Shown piece after piece: positions 1-14,100 of a stretch of DNA of 64,000 nt. Made by a program: the position numbers and the translations under genes. Every line of letters begins with the position of its first letter. Within the stretch, counting starts at the first letter, position 1. Origin of the DNA: Anaeromyces robustus (lineage: Eukaryota; Neocallimastigomycota; Neocallimastigomycetes; Neocallimastigales; Neocallimastigaceae); assembly GCA_002104895.1 (NCBI GenBank), contig MCFG01000312.1, positions 1 through 64,000 on the forward strand. Reading direction: 5' to 3'. The notes beneath the pieces are model-generated. The model did not search any database, had not been told where the DNA came from, and saw nothing but the letters and a program-made list of their open reading frames with translations.

Positions 1-506
1 ATTTAATTATATATACAAAATACAAAATACAAAATACAATAATATATAATTTTAATTTATTCAAGTCAAATACTAATTATAAAAATCATTATGAAAGAAA
101 TTAATTCAAATTAAAGATTTGAAAATAAATCATTCAGTGAAATGAATGATAATTTTTATTTGTTCAAAATGTAAATTTGTTTGTTTTACTGTTTATTAAT
201 TATTTAGTTATTCAATATATTTTTATCAACTTTTCAATAGAAGAAAAATATAATTATATTCCTAACCAGAAGAAATTTCAAAATTATATTAAAAAATTTA
301 AAAATCTTTAAAAGAATTTTACTTTTGGAAAAATGTAGTTTTTATAATAAGAAGAATATTATTATATATTATTAAATCAAAATGACATATTTCATTATTG
401 GATAAAAATATTTATTAATATATTATTATATTGTAGTTTTTTAATATATATATTAGATAATTTTTATTAATTGGTTATATAAGTCTTTAATTATTATAAT
501 TAAATT

Positions 507-526
<20 letters not shown>

Positions 527-537
<11 letters not shown>

Positions 538-679
538 TTTTCCTAATTCTTGTTCTACTTTTATAATAACTATTAAAGGAAACTTTTTTAAAATTTTTTT
601 CTAGCTTCTCCAACTCACAAACACTCATATCTGCAGCATATACCATTATAAAATATGAAAGGGAATGAATTTTTAGCAT
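527..679 (-). other. Short open frame of about 50 codons, possibly a gene fragment
   Basis: On the minus strand an ATG at 679 opens a 50-codon frame ending at 527. It has a mixed composition (MVYAADMSVCELEKLEKN) unlike the low-complexity sequence around it, and several G/C-containing codons. The hydrophobic start followed by an acidic, charged helix loosely resembles part of a small GTPase domain, but no nucleotide-binding motif is present, so no function is assigned. It may be an exon of an undetected gene, a remnant or chance. Confidence 0.25.
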
Positions 680-899
680 ATACTTAACCATTATTATGTT
701 TGATATAATATTGTAACATATATCAAATAATTTAAAATACTATCCTTATTAAATTTCATATTGTTCATAAAAGTTTTTAAAAATTACCTCTTTTTTTTTT
801 AAATGAAAATATGTATTTACTAATACTAACAACATATATAAACTAATAAATACCATCAGTACATAAATCTTCTTAATACATTTTTATTTGAGGAATTGT

Positions 900-2110
900 T
901 AAAAAAATCATAGTCGATTAGGAAAGTCTTATTTATGGATCATATTATACTTATTAAACATTATCATTGATCAAAATAATTCATTAGTTTTATTATTTCC
1001 TTACAAAAACTTATTAAGAAAATAAAATATTTTTAAAAGTTTCCAATAAATTTAAGATTATAGATGATTATTTTGGTTTAAAATGTTTAAACCAATTATA
1101 GTACTCTTTTTAAGTCATAATAAATCGAGTATTTTTATCGAAAACATTTTTTTTTTCAAAAATTTATATTACTTCATATAAGGTCTTAATAAGAAACTTC
1201 CTATTAAAAGAATATTTGTTATATAAAAGCAAATTAATTTTTAAATTTTAATCTTATTTTTAGTATTAAACACATATATAATAATTTTTTGAATTATTAG
1301 GTTTTTTATTGACATTAAAAACCTTATTAATAATTAATGATATATAATTTAGTTTTTCTTCTTATAAAATATATTATTGAAGTTTGTAAATTAAAATTAA
1401 GATATTATATAACTATTTCAAACAAATAATTAATAAATTTTTTTTTTTTATATTTTAATTTTTTTTTTAAATGTTTTAAATAATAATTAAAAATAACTGT
1501 TACACAAATTTTTATTATTGAGTAAATAAAATTTTGTGAAACAATTATAATCAAAATTTTATAAAATTTGCTCTTTCTAAATTTGAATCAATCAGTTTAT
1601 CTGGATCTTCCTTTCCATATTCTATGAAGTATATTTTCATCTTTTCATCTTTTAAGGTAAAACATTTAAAATATATCTACTTTTCCTGATTTCCAGTAAA
1701 ATAATTCTTATTTTCTTCAACTTCAATTATCTCCTTGTTTTTTTTAATACATTGATACATTCATTTAATATTAGTTGCTTTTAGTTTCTTTTAGTTTTGG
1801 GAACCTCCTAATATTTATAATCCTATTGAAAAAATTATTGAATTATATTATAGTAATGAAACTATTAATCATTATAATAATCTAAATAATCCAATAATTC
1901 ATATTACTTGATTCTCTTTTATCGCAATCTTTATTAATTTTTGATTCAAAGGGTGTTTCCTTTCTGCGGATTTTTTCGTGAATTTTCATGGGCTATTTTA
2001 ATTAATGAACCAGATTTATCAGAAATAGAAAAACGTATATAGTGATAAGATATACCAATCCAGGTTTATAAAATGATGCTAGAATTTAAAAAGTCGTGAG
2101 GGTTTTTGAA
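900..2110. pseudogene. Coding-like remnants of unknown family on both strands
   Basis: Several stretches have protein-like composition but do not join into one gene. On the plus strand, about 905-1025 gives a frame containing RLGKSYLWIILYLL, with a GKS that recalls a P-loop. Plus-strand fragments also occur at about 1795-1909 (FWEPPNIYNPIEKIIELYY) and 1958-2041 (GFFREFSWAILINEPDL). On the minus strand, about 1554-1738 contains MKIYFIEYGKEDPDKLIDSN. Orientation is mixed and frames are broken, so these look like decayed material from one or more genes. The P-loop reading is weak and the family is not identified. Confidence 0.3.
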
Positions 2111-3001
2111 GAATATAATTCATTAAAATAAAATAATAAAAAATTATAATAGTAAAAATCACATTGATTGTTAATAATTATTATTTATATTTATAGATTT
2201 TTATAGTAAGTAAAAATTATTACTTAAGTATTTATATTTTTTGTATTATTTTATAAATTATATATTATTTTATAATTAATATATATATCTATATAATATA
2301 CAACTACTTTATTACAATATATGATCATTATTTTTGAATCTAATTCTGAAGAGTATCTTTTTTTTTATAAATGTATAGAAATAAAAGAAAAGATAATTGG
2401 ATAAATTTACATATCATAATCTAATAATAATTAATTAATAATAATAAAGAATAAAGAATATATTCCTTTATAATTGAATTGTTTTAATGATAAATAATAA
2501 TAATTGTTAATTATAATAATATTAATAATAATTTATAATAATAAATAATAATAAATAATACTTAATAATAATAATTTATTGTACATTATTTATTAAAGAT
2601 TTTTTATTGGTTGAATGTCTTTTTAGATCTACAATAAATATATATATTCAAATTTTAAATTTAATTAAATATAATTAAAGTTATTATTTACCAAAAAAAA
2701 AATTAAAAGAAAAAATATATTGAATATTCTATTATAATATAATATACAATTTTCATAGAAAATAGTTATAAAATATGATAAATGTTTTAGAATGAAAATT
2801 TATTTATTTTATGTATTTACAAATACGAAAAATGAAATATTAATAATCAAAAATGTATGACATCCTAATAAATTTGTTGAGATTTTTTATCAAATTTCTA
2901 TATTTCAATAATAGATTATTATAATTAATTCCTTTTTTGAGATATTATAATTCTGTATCCGTGGTTATTGAATTAAGCTTTTATGTTTCATAGTATTTAT
3001 A

Positions 3002-3035
<34 letters not shown>

Positions 3036-3786
3036 GGAAAAGACTTTTATAAATATTTATAATAAAACATTCTTTTTTTTTTTAATTATCAAAAATGAAA
3101 TTTTTTATATTTAGATATATATATTAAAATGTATTATAATATATTATAGAATAATTATTTATTGAAATAAAATATATTATTTGTTATATTATCTCATATA
3201 TTAATAATTAATTGTATGATTTAAATATAAAATAATTTATTATCATATTTCAAGAATTAAGGTATTATACAAAAATAAAGCATTTCGGTTTAATTAAAAA
3301 TTAATAAAAGAAAATATAATTTTTATATAAATATTTATATATATTATTTTCTTTTTTCATTTTCATTTTTTTTATACTTCTTTAAACATTATAATTATTA
3401 ATTAGTTATTTATATTTATATTTTATTTTAATCTTCAACAGTATTAATAATAATAAAGAAATAAAGGATATAAATAATAATTTAAACATATTCAATTTTT
3501 ACAATTTATATATATATATATATATACTATTTAATAATTATTATTTTTACAGGATTTTACATTATATTAGAACTTTAAAAGGTATATAATAATTATCAAT
3601 TATATTATATTATATATTATATATTAATATATATATATGAAGAATCAGGATTAATCAATTTATAAATTAAAAAAATTAGTAATTTATTATTATGTTAAAT
3701 ATTCGTTATAAGATAATAATTATTTAACAAATTTTTTAAAAGAATGTTTTTCTTTTTTGGTATTTTTGCTAATCAACATTTTAATG

Positions 3787-3819
<33 letters not shown>

Positions 3820-3906
3820 TGAAAATATTAAAATAACATTTTGTATAGGTTATAAATAACTAATAACATATAGACCTTTAATAGAAATATTTTCTTTTTT
3901 ATCAAG

Positions 3907-6549
3907 ATGGATTTTAATACAGTTGTTTTTGAAACATTATCAGCATGTCTTGATCCAAATCCTAATATTCGTTTAGAAGCAGAATTAAAATTAAAAAATT
4001 TGACTTTAAATCCTGGTAATTATATAAATTAAAAATTAAAAATTAAAAATGCATATAATGAGTATATTTTAATTTCATTATAAAATATAAAATTATACCC
4101 AATTGGAGTACTTATATAAATATAATATATATTATAAAAAAAATAAAATAATACAAAATAAAATAATAGTAATAATAATAAAACCATTAAAAAATATAAT
4201 TAATTTTATATTTTTTAAAAAAAAAACAAATTATAAATGTTAATTTTATAATTATTATTTCATTATTTCATTATATATCTAATATATACTATATATTATA
4301 AAATTTAATTTAAAAATATATGATTTTTTTATGTTTCATGAAATTTAATTTAAAATATTCTTTAATTTTTAATTATTATATATATTAAATTATATATATA
4401 TATATATATTTTTATATTTTATAATATTTATAGAATATGCTTTAACCTTAGTTAATATTGCAACAGCTAAAGAATTACCATTTGCTCAAAGACAAATATC
4501 CTTTTAATATATATTATATAAATAATATTAAAATTTATAGAAATATAATATATTAGAAATACATTCTTAACTTTTTTTTTTCTTACTTGGCAGCCATTAC
4601 TTTAAAAAGTTTAGTTGGCACTCATTGGTCTCCAAAAGATGATAAATTTGTTGGTCCAGAAATTCCAGAAACTGTAAAATATTTTGTTTTATAATTATAT
4701 TTTTTTATACAGTAATAATATAAAATTTAAATTTTAATAGAAATACCGGATGAATTAAGAATTACAATAATTATAAAAGGAAATGGTATTGTAAAACTAA
4801 TTATATATATGCTATTAATAACATATAGACTAAAGTAGCTGTTCGTGAAAAACTTTTAACTGGTTTAGCTGATGAATTAAACAAAATAAGAGTAGCAATT
4901 GTAAGTTTATTTTTTATTTTTTTAATTGTTAAATTATTATCATTTATTGTAATTTTTTTTTAAGAAAAAAAAAAAAATATATTATTAACTATATAAATTA
5001 TATATTTATATATATTATTTATATGTATTTATATTATATAATTCATATTATTATAAGGCATATGCTATTTCAAGAATTGCTCAATATGACTGGCCCGAAG
5101 CTTGGCCACATCTTTTTGATTCTTTAATGGAAAATCTTCGTAGTGGTGATACAAAACAAGTTCATGGTGCAATGCATGTTTTAAGTGAATTTATTCGTAA
5201 TGATATTACTGATCAACAATTTCCAATTGTTGCCCCACTTCTTTTCCCAGAATTATTTAAAATTTTCAATGAAGAAAAAGTATTTTATTAAATCTTTTAT
5301 TAATTATAATATAAATACGATTTAATATAAAGAAATAAAAAAATTAAAAAAATTTAATGATTTATATAAAATTTAATTTAAAGTTATATTCACCACAAAC
5401 TCGTGCTCGTGCTGTAGCTATCATGAGAGATTTTATTGAAATGTTAAACACTGTTAAAGAAGAACATCCAGATGCTGCTCAATATTATCTTGGTCCAGTT
5501 TTAGATAATTGGATGACAAATATGCTTCTTTTCTTAAAAACATCACCAAGTACTGAATTTGGTGATTATGGTTTAAGACTTGAAGTTTTAAATGTATATA
5601 AATTGTTAATTAAATATAATAATGCAAATAAAATATATATATATATATATAATATATATATAAATTTTATTTTTCATATATACATAATTAATTATTTGGT
5701 ATATCATATTTTTATATTAATAATAATTAATAAATAAATAGCTTGTTTGTAAACTTTTAGAAACATTCCCAAAAATGGTTACAAAATACATTACTGAATA
5801 TATACCTGTAGTTTGGACTCACATTATTAGTTTATCTTCAAGATATGTTGAAGAAGTTGTTAATGATGGTGATGGTGAATTTGCTGAAGAACATTCAGAT
5901 GGTGATTCATTTGGAATGGAAAACTTCCTTTATATTCTTTTTGAATTCTTTAACCTTTTAGCCAGTAAAAAACCATTCAGACCATTATTTACTACTACTC
6001 TTAAGAAAAACGAAAAAATTACTATTCAAATTCCAGAAGGTCATAATCAACAAGAATTTATTGAAAAAATTATTTATTATTGTTTAATTTATATGGAAAT
6101 GACTCAAGATCAAGTTAGTTTTTTAAATATTTTATTTTTTTTTTATTTTTATTTTTATTAAATAATTATAAAAAAAAAATTTATATATATTAATTTTATA
6201 TTAAATAATATATATATAACATAATTAGATGGATCTTTGGATTTCTGATATTAATCAATATGTCCAAGATGAACATGAAGAAACTTATAGTTTTAATGTA
6301 AGAATTTCTGCTCAAGAATTAATTGTTGATTGTTTAGCATTATTCTATCCATATGAAACTATTAATGCTTTAATTAATGCTACAAATCGTCATTTCCAAG
6401 AAGGTATTAATGCTCGTAATTCTGGTGATCCAAATTGGTAAGTTATATATAATAATAATAATATAATTTCGAAATTAAAAAAAAAAATAATATTTATTTT
6501 AATTGATTTATTTTAATTTTAATATAAATATTTTTATAAATTTTTTTTC

Positions 6550-6580
<31 letters not shown>

Positions 6581-9241
6581 GGTGGAAAATTCATGAATCA
6601 TGTCTTTTAGCTATTGGTAGATGTTCAACTATCATTACTGAAGGTGTTGAACAAAACCAAATTCAATTTGATTTAGGTAGTTTATTCAATCATGTTATTT
6701 TAGAAGATATCAGTTATTCAGGTAAATTTTATAAGTTCTCTAATTTATATTATAATGTTAAATTAAAATAAAATTATTTTAAATATTAAATATTAATATT
6801 TATATTCTTCTTTTTTTTATAAATAAAAATTAGATCTTCCTTTCCTTCAAGGTAGAACTTTATGGTTTGTTAGTCAATTTGCCAAATCATTACCAAATGA
6901 TTTAGCTTCACAATATATTACTGCCGCTGTTAATGCTTTACAACCAAATCAACCATTCCCAGTTAAAATTTCATCAGTTAAAGCTTTAAAGAGGTAAATA
7001 AAATAATATATTTTAATTTATAAATATAAGTATTAATTTAGTTTATATATAAATATTATATATATATATTTATAATTATATATTTATTTTATATATTTAT
7101 AATATTATATACAATATTTATAATTATTTTATGTTAATTATTACTATTATTATTAAAAAATTTTTATTAGTTTTTGTACATACTTAGAAAACGATAAACT
7201 TCAACCATTCCAATCTGCAATTTTAGAAAATATGGCACCAATGATTAATGATGCTACTGATGATATATTGTTTTTAATTCTTGAAACATTTACTGATGTT
7301 ATCATGGTTAGTTATATTATCTAATAATATATATAAATATAAATATATATATTCTTTTTTTTTTTTTTTTTTTTTTTTTTTTGAAAAAAATTTTTTTAAT
7401 AATAATATAATAATTATTATAATAAAGATTAATCCAGAAACTACTGCTCAATATGAACCAATTATTATTCCAATTATTATTAATGTTTGGGTTAAGAATT
7501 GTGATGGTATATATATATATATATAATTAATATTATAATATAATAAATTTAAAAATGTGTAATTAAAAATAAATTTTTACATTTATAAATATTTATACAA
7601 TATAGATCCATTGATGTGTAGTTTTGTTACCGATTTATTTGAAATTCTTGCACCAAATCCAGGTTTCGTTGAACCACTTCAAAATAAAGTTATTCCTGTT
7701 GTTATGCAATCACTTTCTGAAACTGATAAAGAAACTTTTTCTGGTGTTGCTACTGTAAATTTATATTTTTTTTAATAGATAATATATATATATATACATT
7801 TATTAAAAAAAATAACATATAATATTAATAATTATCTTTTTAATTTATCTTTTATTTTATTTTATATTATTTGATTTTATTATAGTCTTGCATAGAATTA
7901 ATTACTGTTTTAATTAGAAAATCTTGTGTTAATCCATTACCACAATTATATATTGATCAAATATTCCCAAGTTTAATTCATTTATTAAGTACTACTGATG
8001 ATCAATCCGTTTTACAAGTATAATTATATAATTATTTATATAAAATGAATATATATATATATACAAATATAAATATTTTGTATAATATTTATTTTATTAA
8101 TATTTATAATAATATAAATTATTGAAATTTTTTATAATTATTACAATAAAAGACTGGTCAAGATTACTTAAAATACATGATACAAAAAGCTTTACCTCAA
8201 TTAATTGCATGGTATATATATATATATTTTATTTTACTTCTTTTTTATTTTTTTTTTCCTTTCATTTTTTTTTTTTAAAAAAAAAATTATTATTTAATAT
8301 AATATTAATAGGAATTTGTATATCATATTATTATTTAATGATATTATAATTAAATTATTATATTAAAAAAAATTTGTTTATAAAAACTATTAGGATCGAT
8401 CCAAATACTGGAAAGAATGGTGTAGTTTTAATTGTTGAATTTATTGCTAAAATGTTAGATCCATCACAATCTGATAATGCTTCCATTTTCCTTGGTGATT
8501 TAATTAATAAATTAATATTAAAGGGTGGTAATGATATTGCTCAAATTTTACCAGATTTATTAACAGCTATTACTCGTCGTGTTGAAGTTTCAAAAAATAC
8601 AATATTTATTCAAGTAAGCTTAATAACTAAATAAATGAATGAAACATTAAATAGAAAAATACATTAAGCACAAAATATATATATATAATATATATTAAAT
8701 TTATATTTAAATTCCTAATTAATTATTTATTTAATATAAATTATAATATTAAATATAATATTTTTTTTTATTAATTTTTTATGATAATTTTTTTTCTTCT
8801 AGTCAATGATTTGTGTCTTTGCTCAATTAATTCAATCTCAAATGGAAACTGTAATATCCTTCTTATCTTCATTAAATATTAATAATAAAAGTGGTTTAGA
8901 AATTATTTTAGGAGCATGGTGTGAACATTATGATAGTTTCCAAGGAATTTATAAGACTAAATTATGGTATTACTATTCAATTAATTTACATAAACGAATT
9001 TAAAATTCTTTTTTTTCCTCTTTCCTTTTTTTTTTTTTTTTTTTTTTACTTCAATAAAATAGTAAAAAATTAATTAATATATATATATATATTTATATTT
9101 ATATAAATATATACAGTACAATAGCTTTAAGTAAATTATTTACTTCTGGTGATCAAAACTTACAATACGTTATGGTTCAAGGGGATTTAATTATGGATGA
9201 AAATAAGGGTAAATTTATATATATATAATGATATACTTAAA

Positions 9242-9290
<49 letters not shown>

Positions 9291-10200
9291 TGAATATAAA
9301 TTAATATATATATATATTAAATATTTTAGGTATAATGACTCGTTCAAGGAGTAAAACTGGTATTTTTCTTATTTTCTTTTCAAAAAATAAAAATTTTTTA
9401 TATTTAATAATTATTAACAATATGTATACTAATTGAAATAACTCTTTTTTGTTATATATATTAAAATTAAAGCTAAGCAATATAATCAATTACCATTTTA
9501 TGTTAAAGCAATTAAATTATTAGCTAATGAATATCAACGTTCATTACAAGAAGAAGATAGCTATGTTGATGGATATGATGAGGTTTATTTTAATATACAT
9601 AATTAAAAATTTAATATTTGTTATTTAGTTTTCAATATTAATATTAATATTATAAAAAAATAAAAAAAATAAAAAAATAAAAAAATAGGAAGAAGATACC
9701 TGGGAAGACTCAGTTGCTGAAGAAGGTGATTTCAAATACTTATCAGGTAAATATATATTTTGATATATAAAAAAATTTTTTTTATTTAATATATATATAT
9801 ATATTTATTTATTAATTTAATATAATTAATTATAATATAAATTTTTAACCTTTTTTTTTTTTTTATTAAATAGAAATTGTTGATTATGGTTATATTGAAG
9901 ATGATGGAGGTTATGAAGAAGAAGATGAAGATATCAAGAATGATCCAATTTATCAAATTAAGATAAATGTATGATATTTTTTTTTATTTTTTTTATTTAT
10001 TTTTTTTTACCATTTTTTTTAATATATATAGTTAATCTCTAATATTTAAATATACTTAATTTTATATTATTTTATAGGAATATTTACAAAACTTCTTCAA
10101 AAGCTGTGCTAGTGAAAATACCAACAACTTTATGGGTATTTGTGAACAATATTTAAATGATTCTGAAAAGAAAATAATTCAAGGAGCTCTTAATAATTAA
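3907..10200 (+). CDS. IPO9/KAP114: Importin-9 (Kap114-type karyopherin beta), 23 exons
   Basis: Nuclear import receptor of the importin-beta family; IPO9/Kap114 carries core histones and other basic cargo with RanGTP. Exons: 3907-4015, 4434-4495, 4587-4673, 4829-4900, 5058-5279, 5384-5593, 5742-6113, 6229-6437, 6582-6721, 6834-6993, 7171-7306, 7428-7506, 7606-7754, 7886-8017, 8153-8211, 8394-8613, 8803-8966, 9117-9208, 9330-9359, 9473-9582, 9689-9746, 9874-9968, 10078-10200. They join into 3090 nt and 1029 residues, close to human IPO9 (about 1040). Recognised blocks are [17 protein letters not shown], the HWWKIHE stretch (WWKIHE here), the MTRSRSKT segment and the acidic C-terminal region, all in the expected order. 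Introns are GT-AG except the second, which is AT-AC. HEAT repeats are inferred from the family. The gene is convergent with the next one. Confidence 0.95.
4496..4586 (+). other. U12-type AT-AC intron in the importin-9 gene
   Basis: This 91-base intron begins ATATCCTTTT (4496-4505), a perfect match to the U12 minor-spliceosome donor consensus. It carries TTCTTAAC at 4564-4571, matching the core of the U12 branch site (TTCCTTAAC). It ends in AC at 4585-4586, about 16 bases after the branch adenosine. Splicing AT to AC is phase 0 and gives [16 protein letters not shown], aligning with animal importin-9 (RQLASVILKQYVETHW, from memory). The next AG (4592-4593) shifts the frame into an early stop. 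No GT donor exists near the exon end. Confidence 0.92.
9242..9290 (+). repeat. TTA trinucleotide microsatellite in an importin-9 intron
   Basis: About 16 copies of ATT/TTA lie within the intron between 9208 and 9330. It is a simple-sequence run with no coding role. Confidence 0.9.
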
Positions 10201-10695
10201 ATAAATATTTAAAATGAATGAATTAAAAATTAAAAAAAGAAAAAGAAAAAAAAGGAAAAAAATGATATCTAAAAGAAATAAAGAATAATCATTTTATCTT
10301 TTTTTTTTTTTTATTATACTGTTATATATATAATCATTTTAATTTTTTAAATATATACTATTCTAAATATACTGCATATTTATATATAAAATTATAATAA
10401 TATGAATAATATAATTATTAAAATATAATTATAAAAAAAAATTATAAAAAAAAAAAATTATATATAATAAAAGATTAAAATAAAAAATACAACTAATTAA
10501 TAAAAATATAAATATAAATAATTTATAAATAATAATAATAATAAAAATAAAATATAAAAATTAAATCAATAATTATTTGTTTATTTAATATAAAATATTC
10601 TTTTTTTTTTTTTTTTTTTCTTTTTATTTTTATTTATTAGTGTTTTGTTTGGTATATATATTATATATAATATATAATAATAAATAAATTCTTTC

Positions 10696-10729
<34 letters not shown>

Positions 10730-11102
10730 GAATAACATCTAATTTACAAATATTTTAATTAAAGAATTTCTTTTTAATTTTGATAGTAATATATAATATT
10801 ATCATTTTCTTTTTAAAATGTAATAATTTTTTTTTTTTTTTTAAAAAATTTATTTTTAAATAATGATAGTAAAATAGAAATTATTTTTATATTATTATTG
10901 ATTTCCATTACCATATTAAAATAATAAATATAAAATATTATTTTTTTTTTTTTTGTTTTTTGTTTTTGTTTTTTATTTTTATATATATATATTTTATTTT
11001 TAATATTTTTTTTTATTATATATATTTATATAAATATTGATTTTTTATTGATTTATTTATTTATTTATTTTTTATTATTGTATAGTTTAGTTATAATTTA
11101 TT
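10201..11102. other. Shared 3' intergenic region of two convergent genes
   Basis: This 0.9-kb stretch between the importin-9 stop and the stop of the minus-strand disordered-protein gene holds only A/T-rich sequence. It includes a T-run joined to an A-run near 10693-10730, a potential hairpin. No gene is seen. Confidence 0.7.
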
Positions 11103-14100
11103 TTATTTTTGTATTTTATTAGTAGTGGTATTTTGAGGGGGTGTTGAAGAATTATTAATCCATGATGTAATTTTATCTTCATGTTCTTGATATTCCTTTC
11201 TTTTTTGTTTTTTATATTTCAAATTTTCTATTTGCATATAATTATTTTCTTTAGTTTCAATAGGTATAAAGTTTTCTCTTGGTGCTTGAACTTCAACAGC
11301 TAAACTTCTACGTTGACATTTATCTCTTTTAGATTGACCAGGAATTACACGTACTGAAGCTGTTGTTGGGAAAGTATTATATTCTAAAGGTGTAAAAGTA
11401 ATAAATTTTTGACCTGGATATTCTTGAATTTCATTATCAAATCTTTTTAAATTTTTATTCTCCATCATTGAATTTCTTTTTCCTCTAACATCTACACTAC
11501 TTGATTTTCTGTGACCATTGGAATTATTATTTCCACTATTTCCACTATTAACACTATTACTACTATTAGAAATTATTTTATCATTCGGTACAAATCCATT
11601 CATCATAATTTGTGATCTTCTTTTATTACTTTCTATAATGGTTTGACGTTTTCTTTGAATTTCTTGTTCTTTATAGGCTTTACTAAATTCTTCAAATGAC
11701 ATTGAACTTTTAGAATTTCTTAATCTACCATTACCATTATTCATTACGGATAGATGTTTATTATTATTATTATTAATATTATTATTAATATTATTACTAC
11801 TATTATTACTACTAGTATTCATTAATTCTGGTACAATAGATGAAGCTCCTGATTTTAATAATGGACTATTCATAGAACTATTGGTTGATGAATTATTCAT
11901 ATACATTCCATTCGTTTGCATTCCATTCATTTGCATTCCATTCATAGGTCCAATATTCATAGTCATACCATTTATTGATGATCCACACATTGACATTGGA
12001 CGATTTTGATTAATTAAATTACTAGTACTTAATGATGTAGGCATATATGAATTTCTATAAGAAGTTTTACGTTGATTATGAATTTCAGCAAGTTGATTTA
12101 AATAAGTCGCTCTTTTTTCTTTAAAGAGTGCTAAAGATATATCATCATCTTCATCGTCATCAGTAATAGGTTGTAAACCATTATAACTATAACATTTTGT
12201 CATATTAATTCTACTATTAGAATTCGAATTATTATTAATACTATTATTACTATTAAAAGTATTTAAACTTCCACTATTACGTAATGCCATAGAATATCTA
12301 ACACGATTTAAAAGATCACTTGCAGAAACACTTTGTCTATTTAATAAAGTTTGTCCTGATACACTTTTTCTATTATCACATTTTAATTTTAACATATATA
12401 ATGGTTCATCTTCATCTTCATCCTTTTTTTGAATATCTTTCCGATGATTTTCATTAGATGTTGGATTTTTATAACGTAAAATAGCCAATGGAAGAGAATC
12501 TTCAATTTCTTCTAAATCTTCTTTTTTCTTTTTGTTATCTTTTTCTTCTTTTTCTTCTTTTTCCTCTTTTTCTTCATTTTCTTTATTATTTTTATGTATA
12601 TCATCATCTAATTTTTTATTCTTTCTTTTATTAATTTTTTTTTCTTTATTACTTTCCTGTATATCATCACCTAATTTTTTACTCTTTCCTTTATCCATTT
12701 TTTCTTTTTTATTTTCATTTTCTTTTTTATTTTCATTTTCTATTTTATTCTCAATTTCATTTTCATTTTCTTTTTTATTTTCATTTTCTATTTTATTCTC
12801 AATTTCATTTTTATTCTCATTTTCTTTTTCTTTTTCTTTTTTATCCTCAATTTCATTTTTATTCTCATTTTCTTTTTCTTTTTTATTTTCATTTTCTATT
12901 TTATTTTCATTTTCTATTTTATTTTCATTTTCTATTTTATTTTCATTTTCTATTTTATTTTCATTTTCTATTTTATTTTCATTTTCTATTTTATTTTCAA
13001 TTTCTTTTTTATTCTCAATTTCATTTTCATTTTCATTTTCATTTTCATTTTCATTTTCTTGTTTATTTTCAATTTCATTTTTATTCTCATTTTCATTTTC
13101 AATTTTATTTATACTGTTATTTTCATCTTCATATTCATAATCTTTTGCACTCTCAAAATCAATTTCATTTTTATTTTCATTTAAACTATTATTTTCATTT
13201 TCATAATCTTTTGCACTTTCATATTCACTTTCACTTTCATTCTCACCTTCATTTTTATTATTATTCTCATTTTCATTTTCATTTTCATTTCCATTTTCCT
13301 GTATTTTATTTTGATCGTCATTATTATTCTTTTCCTCATTATTGATTTGATTTTCATTTATACTATTATCAATATTTTCACTAACTTCACTAATTTCTTT
13401 TTTCATTTCGTTAAGTAATTCATTATTTTTAACATTTTCATTTTCATTATCCTCCTCCTCCTCATTATTATTATTATTACTATTATTATTACTATTATTA
13501 CTATTATAATTATTATTAACATTTTCATTATCATTATCATTATTATGTATAGAATTTTGCATTTCATTATTTTCCTTTTTAGGTGAATCAAATGATATAA
13601 TAGTATTGGAATGTTCTGTTATATCTTTTTTATTCTTTTTCATTTTTTTAATTTCTTTTTTAATTTCCTTTTTCTTTTTCTTAAGATTAAGTGCATATAA
13701 TTCACCTTTTTCTAAATTTTCTTGCATTTTTTTATCACTTTTTTCTTTTTTCTTTTTATCTTTTAATTCTTGTTTCATTTTTTTCTTTTCTTTTTTTATT
13801 TCTTTCATTTCAGTTTTAAGTTCTTTCCTTATTTCTTTATCACTTTTTTCAGTAAAATTAGTATAAGTTGATACTTCATCATCTGATTCATACATACTTT
13901 TTTTACTTGGACTAATAACTGGCATACTTGCACTTGTACCAATTTCTTTTAAAGTTCTTATTTTTGGTTTTTCATTTTTTAATTTTTTCTCCTTTTTTTT
14001 CTTCTTATTATTATTACTATTATTATTATCATTATTATTATTATTATTATTTGTATCTACATTTACTATATTGTCATCAATATCATTTAATGGTATATGA

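Larger units (their letters stand above)
1..3906. other. AT-rich intergenic region upstream of importin-9
   Basis: No intact gene is visible. The first 2.1 kb holds several short coding-like fragments on both strands (listed separately). The rest is A/T-rich with homopolymer runs. A T-run followed directly by an A-run at about 3787-3819 lies roughly 90 bases upstream of the importin start codon and could be a poly(dA:dT) promoter element; that role is inference. Confidence 0.6.

Noticed and set aside
4741-4790. Exon-like stretch encoding [13 protein letters not shown] between two importin-9 exons
   Set aside because: Including it needs a weak donor inside the previous exon and loses conserved residues. 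The direct join 4673 to 4829 gives [13 protein letters not shown], which matches the family without it.
12532-13345. Long plus-strand open frames (Phe/Ser and His/Phe-rich) opposite the disordered-protein gene
   Set aside because: They are the reverse complement of the Glu/Asn/Lys repeat and carry no independent signal.
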